DNA of 62,206 bases from a bacterium (GTDB lineage Bacteria; Acidobacteriota; Terriglobia; Terriglobales; Acidobacteriaceae). The DNA lies in assembly GCA_026225095.1 (NCBI GenBank), contig JAMFSC010000001.1, forward strand, positions 1-62,206. Reading direction: 5' to 3'. Under the pieces are notes generated by a model that was not told the DNA's origin, did not search any database, and worked only from the letters and a program-made list of their open reading frames with translations. Below, piece after piece: positions 8,928 to 17,204 of the stretch (position 1 is its first letter; the number at the start of each line of letters is the position of its first letter). The translations under genes were made by a program, and so were the position numbers.

Positions 8928-9638
8928 GTGCGTGGATTTTGTCATCGGTGCGGAGGAGAACTGGCAGGCAATGAGGGGGAATCCACCTTCTGCCCCCATT
9001 GCGGAGCCCCGCAGCTCCGTGTCCTTGAAGAAAACGTAACCGCCGCCCAGCCCACCACCCCCGAACCCGGCACCGGATCCCTCCCCCCACCGCATCCCGG
9101 TCACGTCCGATGGGCTACCGTTGTCACCTTCGCCGCCGCCGTGGCCACCATCGCGGCCCTGCTTATGGTCGGCGTCCTCTGGCTCCCCTTCGCCTTCCCC
9201 TTTGCCTGGCTCTGGACCGTCTGCGGCGCCGTCATCGTCCTCGGCCTCTACCAGCGCCGCCATCCCGAGACTCGCGTCGATGCCGCCATCGGAGCCCGAG
9301 TCGGCCTCATCTACGGCCTCCTCACCGTCATCACCCTGGGCATCGCAGTCGCCGCCGGAGGCCTCATCGCTCGCTTCGGCCTCCACGCCATGGGCCGCCT
9401 CGACGCCTTCCTCAATATGACCCTCCAGCAGGGCATCGACCAGCAGAAGCTCCAGGCCGCGCAAAAGGGTCTCCCACCCCTCACCCCCGACCAGCTCCGC
9501 ATCTTCTTCTCGCCGGAGTTCCGCGCCGGCCTGGCCCTCAGCGTTCTCTCCGTCGCCGCCGTCTTCCTGATAGGCTTCTCCACCCTGGGCGGAGCGGTCG
9601 GAGGCTTCATGCGCGTCCGCCGCCGCCCAGCCGCCTAA
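8928..9638 (+). CDS. Zinc-ribbon membrane protein, unknown function
   Basis: A 236-residue protein. An N-terminal zinc ribbon (CHRC at about 5-8, CPHC at about 22-25) is followed by a Pro/Thr-rich linker and about four hydrophobic segments (near 62-80, 83-100, 126-150, 205-225). The start is GTG at 8928, and the zinc ribbon begins at once after it; the ribosome site is weak. Similar zinc_ribbon_2 plus DUF4199-like arrangements are widespread with no assigned role. Confidence 0.75.
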   Translation: MRGFCHRCGGELAGNEGESTFCPHCGAPQLRVLEENVTAAQPTTPEPGTGSLPPPHPGHVRWATVVTFAAAVATIAALLMVGVLWLPFAFPFAWLWTVCGAVIVLGLYQRRHPETRVDAAIGARVGLIYGLLTVITLGIAVAAGGLIARFGLHAMGRLDAFLNMTLQQGIDQQKLQAAQKGLPPLTPDQLRIFFSPEFRAGLALSVLSVAAVFLIGFSTLGGAVGGFMRVRRRPAA

Positions 9639-9666
9639 TCCAACGCCGACCAACGGAAGGCCCACG

Positions 9667-9729
9667 CGAAGCGGTATACACGCCACGAAGTGGCCGCCCC
9701 ACGCGCAGTGGGCCCGTCCGGCAGGACAG
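9667..9729 (+). repeat. Dispersed repeat family R2, copy 1
   Basis: The stretch ends in the core GCAGTGGGCCCGTCCGGCAG at 9706-9725. The same core with the same left flank ('tacacg(c/t)cacgaag') recurs at 31515-31595, with shorter copies at 28681-28705 and 32327-32360 and an inverted copy at 59311-59365. GTCC..GGAC is self-complementary. It lies just before pyrR. Confidence 0.8.
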
Positions 9730-9773
9730 TTCCTTCCCCCCGCCCGCAACTGATATCATCTGGGTCAATCGTG

Positions 9774-10361
9774 ATGAGTGAAACCACCCCCGAAACCACC
9801 CCTAGCGCCGGACCGAAGCTCCGCGAAAAGGGCCGCCTCATGTCCGCCTCCGAGATCGAGCGAACCCTCGTCCGGCTCGCCCACGAGATCGTCGAGCGCA
9901 ACAACGGCGGAACCAACCTCGGCCTCGTCGGAATCAAGCGCCGCGGCGTCCCCCTCGCCCAGCGCCTCGCCGCCCACATCGCCAAGATTGAAAAGCATCC
10001 GATCGATACCGGCGTCCTTGACATCAGCTTCTACCGCGACGACCTCTCCACCCGCGGCGTCCGCCCCGTCGTCACCCCCGGAGACCTCGGCTTCGACGTC
10101 AACGGCCGCGACATCATCCTCATGGACGACGTCCTCTACACCGGCCGCACCATCCGCGCCGCCCTCGACGCCCTCTTCGCCCACGGCCGTCCGCGCAGCG
10201 TCCAGCTCCTCGTCCTCATCGACCGCGGCCACCGCGAACTCCCCATCCAGGCCACCTTCGTAGGCCGCCACATCCCCACCTCCCGCCGCGAGATCATTGA
10301 GGTCAAACTCAACGAAATCGACGGCAGGGAAGAAGTCCTCCTCGTGGAACTCGCCGACTAG
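9774..10361 (+). CDS. pyrR: PyrR, bifunctional pyr operon regulator / uracil phosphoribosyltransferase
   Basis: PyrR binds pyr mRNA in response to UMP/UTP and has weak uracil phosphoribosyltransferase activity. This 195-residue protein shows the type I PRTase PRPP loop 'ILMDDVLYTGRTIRAAL' (about residues 119-135), the PyrR-typical 'GIKRRGVPLAQRLA' near the N-terminus and the basic 'GRHIPTSRRE' before the C-terminus. The start ATG 9774 gives a normal PyrR length with a 20-residue Thr/Pro-rich extension; GTG 9771 is possible. A -10-like TATCAT lies at 9754-9759. It heads the pyrR-pyrB-pyrC cluster. Confidence 0.93.
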   Translation: MSETTPETTPSAGPKLREKGRLMSASEIERTLVRLAHEIVERNNGGTNLGLVGIKRRGVPLAQRLAAHIAKIEKHPIDTGVLDISFYRDDLSTRGVRPVVTPGDLGFDVNGRDIILMDDVLYTGRTIRAALDALFAHGRPRSVQLLVLIDRGHRELPIQATFVGRHIPTSRREIIEVKLNEIDGREEVLLVELAD

Positions 10362-10396
10362 CCCGAAGTCCCTATCGAGGTGGAGCTCCGGAGAAC

Positions 10397-10443
10397 TCGT
10401 CATCTCGACCGGAGCGCAGCGAAGTGGAGAGACCCCCGTATTG
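10397..10443 (+). other. Intergenic element between pyrR and pyrB (possible dispersed repeat, single copy here)
   Basis: The GA-rich stretch 'tcatctcgaccggagcgcag' continued by 'cgaagtggagagaccc' looks like the short intergenic repeats seen in Terriglobia genomes, but I see only this copy in the window. A PyrR-binding attenuator cannot be recognised in the 190-bp gap. Confidence 0.3.
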
Positions 10444-10551
10444 GTCCTGGGATTTGCCGGTCCCCGTCCGAATGGACCCAAAATATTTCCGCAGCCTTCC
10501 CCGTGCCGCCGAGTCCTCCTCATCGCGACATCTCCCCTAGAATAGGAAGCG

Positions 10552-11718
10552 ATGCGTAGCCTGACGATTCACGGTTGGAATATCGGTTTTGATAAGGTCT
10601 CATTTACGAACTTGCTCAGAGAAACCTTTGCTTACGGGCTTGCCGAGGCAAAACACCTGACCGATGCCGTGCTTGACGATAGGCCCGTCGAACTTCACAT
10701 TCAGGATGCCGACTTCGAATCTTTCGCTCTCAAAGCTGGCCGGCTAGGAGCAAGAATCGCAGCTCAGAGGCCCACCTACGCCCCCGGATCCCTCCTCACC
10801 GTAGCCAATCTCCCCTTATCCGAAATAGCCTCCATCCTCACCCTCACCACCCACCTCGAATCCCTCCCCCCCGAAGAGAAATCCACCCTCCTCAAGAACC
10901 GCCGCATCGCCCTCCTCTTCTACGAGTCCTCCACCCGCACCCGAACCTCCTTCGAGCTCGCCGCCAAATCCCTCGGAGCCACCACCACCCTCGTCTCCGA
11001 TAAGTCCTCCTCCATCGAAAAGGGAGAGTCCCTCAAAGACACCGGCCTCACCCTCCGCGCCCTCGGAGCCGAGGCCATCATCCTCCGCCACAAAGCCGGA
11101 GGAGCCCCCTTCCTTCTCGCCCGCATGACCGGCCTCCCCGTCCTCAACGCTGGCGACGGCATGCACCAGCATCCCTCCCAGGCCCTCCTCGACCTCCGAA
11201 CATTACTGCAACGCCTGCATCTCCAGGACCGGCCCATCGGCTCCGACACCCTCGCCGGCAAGACCATCGTCATCACCGGCGACATCCTCCACTCCCGCGT
11301 CGCCAAATCGAACGCGATGCTCCTGCCCCGCCTCGGAGCCCGCGTCATCCTCTGCGGACCCCCGGCCCTCCTGCCCGAAGAAGCCCTCACCCTGGCCCCC
11401 GGCGTCGAGATCGCCCGCGACTTCGACGAAGCCCTCAAAGAGGCCGACGCCATCATGATGCTCCGCATCCAGCGCGAGCGCCTCGCCGGCCTCGAGATCG
11501 ACCTCAACGAATACATCGCCCGCTACCAACTCGACCAGCACGGCCTCGCCGCCTGCAAGCCATCCATCGTCGTCCTTCACCCCGGCCCCATGATCCGCGG
11601 CCTGGAGATCGCCGGCGAAGTAGCCGACAGCCCCGCCTCCGCGATCGAGCAACAGGTCGCCAACGGCCTCGCCGTCCGCGCCGCCCTCCTCGTCCGCGCC
11701 CTGAGTCCCCCCGCATGA
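10552..11718 (+). CDS. pyrB: Aspartate carbamoyltransferase with an extra N-terminal L7/L12-CTD-like domain
   Basis: Catalyses carbamoyl phosphate + aspartate to N-carbamoylaspartate, step 2 of UMP synthesis. Residues about 80-385 are a complete ATCase: carbamoyl phosphate loop STRTRTSF (127-134), HPSQALLDL (207-215) and HPGPMIRGLEI near the C-terminus. Residues 1-75 are not part of ATCase. They read like a small standalone protein ('NIGFDKVSFTNLLRE', 'GLAEAKHLTDAVLDDRPVEL') resembling the ribosomal L7/L12 C-terminal fold, with aliphatic helices around 'LAEAK'. Codon use also changes at about 10770: the first 220 bp use AGA, AGG, TTG, CTA and mixed third positions, and the rest is strongly C-ending. 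There is no stop and no new ribosome site at the junction. It lies between pyrR and pyrC. Confidence 0.93.
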   Translation: MRSLTIHGWNIGFDKVSFTNLLRETFAYGLAEAKHLTDAVLDDRPVELHIQDADFESFALKAGRLGARIAAQRPTYAPGSLLTVANLPLSEIASILTLTTHLESLPPEEKSTLLKNRRIALLFYESSTRTRTSFELAAKSLGATTTLVSDKSSSIEKGESLKDTGLTLRALGAEAIILRHKAGGAPFLLARMTGLPVLNAGDGMHQHPSQALLDLRTLLQRLHLQDRPIGSDTLAGKTIVITGDILHSRVAKSNAMLLPRLGARVILCGPPALLPEEALTLAPGVEIARDFDEALKEADAIMMLRIQRERLAGLEIDLNEYIARYQLDQHGLAACKPSIVVLHPGPMIRGLEIAGEVADSPASAIEQQVANGLAVRAALLVRALSPPA

Positions 11719-11891
11719 CCCGCCACCAGACTTGTCAAGCCCTTAAACCCACATCTCTTTCATTTCAAAGCAGATCGAGCTGGCCGAATAACCCGGCCAA
11801 TCTGCGATAATAGAGATAGGGGCAAATTCCGCCGTCCATCCGCGAGCACATGGAGCCACACTCCATTAGAGTGAACCTCGCGCTCTGCAGT

Positions 11892-11920
11892 TTGGACTTA
11901 GGTCCTTTGGTTTGAATACT
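11892..11920 (+). promoter_or_regulatory. Putative promoter of pyrC
   Basis: TTGGAC (11892-11897), a 17-bp spacer and AATACT (11915-11920, preceded by TG). The predicted transcript would start near 11927 and carry a GGGGAGG ribosome site before ATG 11951. It implies pyrC can be transcribed separately from pyrB, whose stop is 170 bp upstream. Confidence 0.5.
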
Positions 11921-11950
11921 TTGAGACCTACACAGGGGAGGGGGGTACCA

Positions 11951-13258
11951 ATGAACGATCTTCTGATATCCGGCGCCCACGCCATCGATCCCGCCACCGG
12001 CCTCGACGCCCCCCGCGACCTCCTCATCCGCGACGGCCGCATCGCCGCCATCGAACTCCCCGGCACCTTCACAGGCATCGAGTCCGCCGAGACCATCGAC
12101 GCCACCGGCCTCACCCTCGCCCCCGGCTTCATCGACATCCACGTCCACCTCCGCGAGCCCGGCCAGACCTACAAGGAGACCATCGCCACCGGAACCGCCG
12201 CCGCCGCCGCCGGAGGCTTCTCGACCGTTATCGCCATGCCCAACACCCTCCCGGTCAACGACTCCGTCGCCACCCTCGACTGGATGCTCTCCCCCACCCG
12301 CACCCCCCGGGTCCACCTCTACGCCATGCCCGCCGCCACCCTCGGCAGCATGGGCCAGCACCTCACCGACTTCGAAGCCCTGGCCAAAGCCGGAGCCCTC
12401 GGTTTCACCGACGACGGCAAGCCCATCCTCGAAGACCCCATCATGCGCGCGGCTTTACTCTCGGCCGGTCGTCTGGGCCTGCCCATCTCCCAGCACGCCG
12501 AAGACACCCGCATGACCGGCGGTTGCAGCATGAATCACGGCCCCGTCGCCTTCCGCCTCGGCCTCCGCGGCATGACCGTCGAGGCCGAATCGAACATCGT
12601 CGAACGCGACATCCGCCTCCTCCGCGAGATCGCGGTAACAGAAGGCGTCAACGCCCACCTCCACGTCCAGCACGTCTCGACCGCCAAGGCCCTCACCGCC
12701 ATCCGCCGAGCCAGGGAAGATGGTCTCCACGTCACCTGCGAAGCCGCCCCGCATCACTTCACCCTGACGGACGAAGCCATCGGCGAGTTCGACACCCACG
12801 CCAAGATGAACCCACCCCTCCGCTCCGAGTCCGACCGCCAGGCCGTCATCGCCGCCCTCCTCGACGGCACCGTCGACTGCATCGCCACTGACCACGCCCC
12901 CCACGCCGCCCACGAAAAGGAGGTCGAGTTCGAGCGCGCCCCCAACGGCATCACCGGCCTCGAGACCGCCCTCGGCCTGGCCCTGCGCATCCTCCACCGC
13001 GACCACGGCCTGTCGCTCTCCCGCGTCATCGCCCTGATGAGCGCCAACCCCGCCACCATCGTCAGTCTGAAGGACCGAGGAACCCTCACCCCCGGCTCCC
13101 AGGCCGACCTCGTCCTCTTCAGCGCAAAGGACGAATGGAGCTATGAAGCCGCGAGAACCCGCTCCAAATCCCGCAACACACCCTTCGACGGAGCCCCCAT
13201 GCTGGGCCGCGTGGCTGCAACCCTCTGCGCGGGAAAGACCGTCTTCCGCGCAGAGTAG
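11951..13258 (+). CDS. pyrC: Dihydroorotase
   Basis: Zinc amidohydrolase that cyclises N-carbamoylaspartate to dihydroorotate. The 435-residue protein has the metal-binding 'DIHVHLREPG' (HxH at about 64-66), a 'TDDGKP' loop, 'SQHAED', 'HVQHVST' and the catalytic-aspartate motif 'ATDHAPH', followed by 'APNGITGLETAL'. It is a type I (CAD/Bacillus-like) dihydroorotase. ATG 11951 is chosen because GGGGAGGGGGG precedes it, although the frame is open slightly upstream. Its stop is 7 bp from the stop of a convergent gene. Confidence 0.95.
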   Translation: MNDLLISGAHAIDPATGLDAPRDLLIRDGRIAAIELPGTFTGIESAETIDATGLTLAPGFIDIHVHLREPGQTYKETIATGTAAAAAGGFSTVIAMPNTLPVNDSVATLDWMLSPTRTPRVHLYAMPAATLGSMGQHLTDFEALAKAGALGFTDDGKPILEDPIMRAALLSAGRLGLPISQHAEDTRMTGGCSMNHGPVAFRLGLRGMTVEAESNIVERDIRLLREIAVTEGVNAHLHVQHVSTAKALTAIRRAREDGLHVTCEAAPHHFTLTDEAIGEFDTHAKMNPPLRSESDRQAVIAALLDGTVDCIATDHAPHAAHEKEVEFERAPNGITGLETALGLALRILHRDHGLSLSRVIALMSANPATIVSLKDRGTLTPGSQADLVLFSAKDEWSYEAARTRSKSRNTPFDGAPMLGRVAATLCAGKTVFRAE

Positions 13259-13265
13259 CCTCCGC

Positions 13266-14120
13266 TCAATTGGAGTCGTGGGTATGAAACAGCTTGTGGT
13301 TGATATCCGGCCAGAACTCTTTCAACGTGAAGTTCGCCCCATCGATCACCATGCTCGTCAACCATTTCTGCCCCACCTTGGTCCACGTCTGATATTTCGT
13401 CGGATAGTAGGTCGAGCTGATCCCGGCGGCAGCCCCCGCGCCAATCAACTCCGGCAGGTTAATCGTCTGGTCGCCGTTATCCTCCCGAGTAATCAACACG
13501 CGGCCGGTCGCATACCCCGCCCGCCGCAGAAAAGACCCATGCCCCAGCGTGTAGAACCGGTTATCCGTGTGGAACAGAGCCGGCCCGGCCCCGCCCACAA
13601 GGAAATTCTCATCCACTGTGTCCGCCAGGGTATGCCAGTAATATCGTCCGTACCCCTTCACGCCCTGGTGGAACTCAGGATAAGAAGCCCCATTCATCGC
13701 CACCCCCGCCTCCACCGCGGCGATGAAGAATGAGGAATAGTCGAACGTGTCGTGTCCCGCGATCACGAACTTTTCCTTCGCAGTCTGCGCCGGAAGCTTT
13801 GTATCCGCGCTCACCGACCGGAAGTTTGGCATAATCCCGAGGATCCGCTTGGTCTGAACTTTGTCGTCCGGATCGGCATGCGCCGTATCGGGAGCCCCCG
13901 AACCCTGACCATCCGCCGCAACCGAGGAAGAAGATCCCGCCATCACCGAAGGTGCATCCGGAAGCGAAACGTCGACTGAGGAAATCTGGAACGAAGTCAC
14001 AGGGGGAAGGATGGGCTGCTGCGCTGATGCAACAACGCTACCTGAGATCAATACTCCGAAGAGGACAGCCATGTGGAACGCAAAGGCTGGTCGAACTGGT
14101 AGGACACGACAAAACGGCAT
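13266..14120 (-). CDS. Secreted or envelope protein of unknown function
   Basis: A 284-residue protein with a probable signal peptide (hydrophobic residues about 15-34, cleavage near 'VASAQQ'), then a Ser/Ala-rich linker and a region with 'YGRYYWHTLADTVDENF', 'FYTLGHGSFLRRAGYA' and 'ISSTYYPTKYQTW'. These aromatic and glycine patterns are those of an uncharacterised family frequent in Acidobacteria, possibly outer-membrane associated. ATG 14072 (residue 17) is an alternative start; neither has a clear ribosome site. No catalytic motif was recognised. Confidence 0.7.
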   Translation of the reverse strand: MPFCRVLPVRPAFAFHMAVLFGVLISGSVVASAQQPILPPVTSFQISSVDVSLPDAPSVMAGSSSSVAADGQGSGAPDTAHADPDDKVQTKRILGIMPNFRSVSADTKLPAQTAKEKFVIAGHDTFDYSSFFIAAVEAGVAMNGASYPEFHQGVKGYGRYYWHTLADTVDENFLVGGAGPALFHTDNRFYTLGHGSFLRRAGYATGRVLITREDNGDQTINLPELIGAGAAAGISSTYYPTKYQTWTKVGQKWLTSMVIDGANFTLKEFWPDINHKLFHTHDSN

Positions 14121-14234
14121 AAAGCATAAGACGCTTGGCCCTGGCGAATAGATTCGGCTTTGCCCCTCGCGCCCCCGTGAAAATCCGATCCTTCGCTCGA
14201 TTCAATCCAGAAATCGCGCTGGAGGCTGTTTCTC

Positions 14235-15479
14235 CTACAGAATCCCAATCCCTTTGGCCGTACCTGCAATCACCTCCAGCGCCCGATCGATCTGCGGTCG
14301 CGTATGTTCGCTGGTCATAATCGTCCGGATCCGCGCCTTACCCTCAGGAACCGTCGGAAACGCAATCCCCGTCGCCATCACCCCCGCCTCGAACAGCGCC
14401 TTGCTGAACTCCATCGTCTTCCGCCCATCTCCCAGGATGATCGGCGTAATCGGAGTCTCCGACTTCGGTGTAGAAACCCCACCCACATCGAACCCCACCG
14501 ACGCCAGCTGCTCCTTGAAGTACGCCGTATTCGCCCAAAGCCGTTCAATCCGTTCCGGCTCCGCCTCCAGCAGGTCGAATGCGGCGATACAGGTAGCGGC
14601 CACCGAAGGCGGATGCGAAGTCGAAAACAGAAAAGGCCGAGCCCGATGATACAGAAACTCGATCAGATCCTTCGTCCCGCAAACATACCCACCCAGAGCC
14701 CCAATCGCCTTCGACAACGTCCCCACCTGCACATCGACCTTGGCCGTCGCGCCAAAGTGATCCACCGAGCCCCGCCCATTCCGCCCCAGCACTCCCGAAG
14801 CGTGGGCGTCGTCGACCATCATGATCGCCCCGTACCGCTCGCAGAGGTCCGACAACTCACCCACTGGACCAATGTCACCATCCATCGAGAACACCCCATC
14901 CGTAATCACCAGCTTCCGCCCCGGCTCGTCGGCGAGCTCCTTCAGCAGCTCCTCCGCGTGACCCACATCCTTGTGCCGAAACACCTTGATCTTCGCCCGC
15001 GAAAGCCGCGCCCCGTCGATGATGCTGGCATGATTCAGCTCGTCCGACAGGATGAAGTCCTCCTTCCCCAGGATGCTCGAGACCGTCCCCGCATTCGCCG
15101 CGAATCCCGACTGGAAGACCACGCAGGCTTCTACTCCCTTGAAGGCCGCGATCTTCTCCTCCAGCTCCATGTGGATCCGCATCGTCCCGGCGATCGTCCT
15201 CACCGCCCCCGACCCCACCCCATACTTCACCGTTGCCGCCAGCGCCGCCTCCCGCAGCTTCGGGTGGTTGCAAAGCCCAAGGTAGTTGTTGGAGGCCAGG
15301 TTGATGACCTCGCGCCCGTCGTAGTGGCACACCGGAGCCTGCTCGTCGTCGAGTACCCGCAGTTTGAAGTAGGTTCCCCGCGTCTTCAGATCGTTCATCA
15401 CCTCGGTCAGGTGGGCAAGCTGAGGACGGGTTGCGGAAGAGCTGCGAGAGGCGAGATCAGTCGGTTCCATACCAGACAT
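14235..15479 (-). CDS. kbl: Glycine C-acetyltransferase / 2-amino-3-ketobutyrate CoA ligase (alpha-oxoamine synthase)
   Basis: PLP enzyme of the alpha-oxoamine synthase family. The 414-residue protein shows 'NLASNNYLGLCNHP', 'DELNHASIIDGARLS', 'DDAHASGVLG' and the PLP lysine in 'GTLSKAIGALGGYV' (K257). Kbl joins glycine and acetyl-CoA in threonine degradation; BioF uses pimeloyl-CoA. 'VFSMDGDIGP' and the absence of bio genes nearby favour Kbl, but sequence alone does not exclude BioF. Start ATG 15479 has AAGG six nt upstream; ATG 15470 is possible. The reading frame stays open for another 1.2 kb upstream, but that part is the complement of the lipoprotein gene and is not coding. Confidence 0.88.
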   Translation of the reverse strand: MSGMEPTDLASRSSSATRPQLAHLTEVMNDLKTRGTYFKLRVLDDEQAPVCHYDGREVINLASNNYLGLCNHPKLREAALAATVKYGVGSGAVRTIAGTMRIHMELEEKIAAFKGVEACVVFQSGFAANAGTVSSILGKEDFILSDELNHASIIDGARLSRAKIKVFRHKDVGHAEELLKELADEPGRKLVITDGVFSMDGDIGPVGELSDLCERYGAIMMVDDAHASGVLGRNGRGSVDHFGATAKVDVQVGTLSKAIGALGGYVCGTKDLIEFLYHRARPFLFSTSHPPSVAATCIAAFDLLEAEPERIERLWANTAYFKEQLASVGFDVGGVSTPKSETPITPIILGDGRKTMEFSKALFEAGVMATGIAFPTVPEGKARIRTIMTSEHTRPQIDRALEVIAGTAKGIGIL

Positions 15480-15674
15480 CTTAAACCTTATCTTTCCACC
15501 ACGTAGCCGAGTCGGGTAGCCGATGCCTACCCGATCTGCATCACACCCGACATAGGAGCGTCCGGCCCGCTCCACGCAGGCCAGCACACGCAGCCTGTTC
15601 GATCGATGGCCAGCCTTTGCCGCGAGCCGCGCAACATCACATCTTCCCAACAGATCCAGTCCGAGGACAGCACG

Positions 15675-16640
15675 ATGATCTTCTTCAAGAACCCCAGCAA
15701 CCTCTTCTCCCGGTCGCGCCCCCACCTGTCCGCGATCGCGCTCACCGTTGCATTGGCTTTCCTTGCCGGCTGCAAGTCTAAGCAGGACATCGCAATCGAT
15801 CAGGCCAAGCAGCAGGCTGCGGCTACCGGTCAGGCCCAGCAGGTCGTCCTCACCGATAAGGACGGCAACACCACCACTACCGTCGTCCAGCCTCCCCTGC
15901 CCGGCCAGGCCATCCAGGCCGTCACCACCACAAAGACCACCGTCAAGAACGGTACCGTGCCCGCCGCTGCCGGAACCCCCGTCGTAGGCCCCTCCGCCAG
16001 CCCCGCAACGGACCAGGCCCTCGCCAACACGCCGGCCCCCGTCGCCGGCCCTGGTGTTCCCGCCGGCTCCGGATACGGCGCGGCGACCGCTTCCACCACT
16101 ACCCCGGCCTCCACTCCCTTCAACATTCACGTCCCCGCCGGGACCGCTCTGGTGATCCGCATCAATCAACACATCAACGTCAAGACCAGTCACGCCGGTG
16201 AACGCTTCACCGGTGAAGTCGCCGAGCCGGTTTCCGCCCGCGACTCCAACCAGGTCGTCATCCCCCGCGGAACCCACGTGAATGGTGTCATCGACGCATC
16301 CCACCGCCGCGGCCACTTCAAGGGAAGCTCCATCCTTGAACTGCGCCTCGTCTCCATGAACATGAACGGTCAGGACTACGCGCTCGACACTCACGACATC
16401 GTCCGCACCAAGAAGGGTAAGGGCAAGCGGTCGGCAGCCTTCATCGGCGGAGGATCTGGTCTTGGGATGCTCATCGGTGGAGTTGCCACCGGCGGCGTTG
16501 GCCTCGTTGTTGGCGGTCTCGCTGGCGGCGGAGCCGGCACCGCAATCGCCGGCCTCACTGGAAATCGCGACATCGACATCCCGGCTGAATCGCTCATGCG
16601 CTTCCGCCTCGCCGACGACCTCGTAGTCCAGAACCCCTAG
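15675..16640 (+). CDS. Predicted lipoprotein with a C-terminal glycine-zipper segment
   Basis: A 321-residue protein with signal peptide and lipobox (LAFLAGC, Cys at about residue 34). After a Thr/Pro/Ala-rich linker (about 75-150), a compact domain (about 150-245, 'FNIHVPAGTALVIRINQHIN') is followed by a Gly-rich hydrophobic hairpin (about 260-300) of glycine-zipper type. The fold resembles envelope proteins that carry a TrbI/VirB10-like beta domain, but I cannot assign a function. ATG 15675 has GAGG upstream and gives the lipobox at a normal distance. A terminator lies 44 bp after the stop. Confidence 0.8.
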   Translation: MIFFKNPSNLFSRSRPHLSAIALTVALAFLAGCKSKQDIAIDQAKQQAAATGQAQQVVLTDKDGNTTTTVVQPPLPGQAIQAVTTTKTTVKNGTVPAAAGTPVVGPSASPATDQALANTPAPVAGPGVPAGSGYGAATASTTTPASTPFNIHVPAGTALVIRINQHINVKTSHAGERFTGEVAEPVSARDSNQVVIPRGTHVNGVIDASHRRGHFKGSSILELRLVSMNMNGQDYALDTHDIVRTKKGKGKRSAAFIGGGSGLGMLIGGVATGGVGLVVGGLAGGGAGTAIAGLTGNRDIDIPAESLMRFRLADDLVVQNP

Positions 16641-16683
16641 CCAACGGGTATCCACCTCCCGACCAACGCACATTGACCCCTTC

Positions 16684-16714
16684 GGGCTCGCCTCCTCAGG
16701 CGGGCCCGCGTTTT
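16684..16714 (+). terminator. Rho-independent terminator of the glycine-zipper lipoprotein gene
   Basis: A 9-bp stem with one G-T wobble, GGGCTCGCC (16684-16692) and GGCGGGCCC (16699-16707), with a 6-nt loop, then GCGTTTT. Confidence 0.75.
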
Positions 16715-16740
16715 CAGGTAATTGGTCAGACCACTTGGGT

Positions 16741-17098
16741 ATAATATTCTAATAAAGTGGTATGAAATCTCCGTTTTTTGCGGGCTTGCCGCATCCATGG
16801 TTTTCTAAACGGGTTAGCAGGCGACGATGCAGATTTCCCAATGTTTCACCAGGAACTTTTTGTGTGCCGAATGTGGGCCGTTGCATGGAAAAACCGGACA
16901 GCGGGCGGTTTTTCGAAAGTGGTCTGTTCTTGTGCGTTTATCGCGCGGCTGAAACGCCGTCTCGAAACCCCTGAGCCGATTTGCAACGCAGCACCCAAGC
17001 CGTGGGCCTGGGCTCTTATGTGGCGGGCCTGCGCCTTGGAGGCCACAGTGACCTGAAACAAGCTACTCGAGCAGATTCGCTGAAGGTGTAGGGTTGTA
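16741..17098. other. Intergenic region holding an R6 element; no protein-coding gene seen
   Basis: This 360-bp stretch is AT-richer than its surroundings at its left end (TATAATATTC at about 16740-16750). It contains the R6 copy at 16798-16902. Open frames on both strands here have neither ribosome sites nor protein-like composition. Confidence 0.5.
16798..16902 (+). repeat. Dispersed intergenic element R6, copy 1
   Basis: It shares with the copies at 55405-55509 (inverted) and 57057-57127 the ordered blocks TGGTTTTCTAAA (absent in copy 3), CAATGTT(TCACC), GTGGGCCG..GCA.GG, and AAAAC(C/T)GGACAG. By eye, identity to copy 2 is about 60-65% over 105 bp. All copies lie between genes. Confidence 0.6.
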
Positions 17099-17099
17099 C

Positions 17100-17168
17100 G
17101 TTGGATGCCGTGGCGCTCCGGCCCACCTTAGCGACGATGAGACGTGTCGCGAAGGTGGGGCACCCAAC
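17100..17168 (+). repeat. Dispersed palindromic repeat R1, copy 1
   Basis: A 69-bp imperfect palindrome. The outer arms GTTGG/CCAAC and inner arms CCCACCTTAGCGAC/GTCGCGAAGGTGGG flank a short GATGAGACGT centre. It is nearly identical (about 4 differences) to the inverted copy at 45102-45170 and related to 58440-58509 and 59361-59409. It lies just past the miaA stop and could also act as a transcript end. Confidence 0.88.
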
Positions 17169-17204
17169 TCTATACCAACAGGCAATCGGCTCTAGAGAGA
17201 TGCC

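Noticed and set aside
10362..10551. A PyrR-binding attenuator between pyrR and pyrB
   Set aside because: No anti-terminator/terminator pair with a U-tract and no PyrR-loop consensus was visible in the gap.
15480..16673. Long N-terminal extension of the Kbl/BioF-type frame (about 400 codons)
   Set aside because: It is the complement of the lipoprotein gene 15675-16640; the Asp/Gly/Val-rich text is typical of antisense frames in GC-rich genes, and Kbl starts at 15479.
16762..17061. Several short open frames in the R6 region
   Set aside because: No ribosome sites, and copies 2 and 3 of R6 do not keep any of these frames open.
17100..17168. CRISPR-like repeats (R1, R2, R4)
   Set aside because: Copies are dispersed by kilobases, palindromic and not separated by regular spacers; no cas genes are present.
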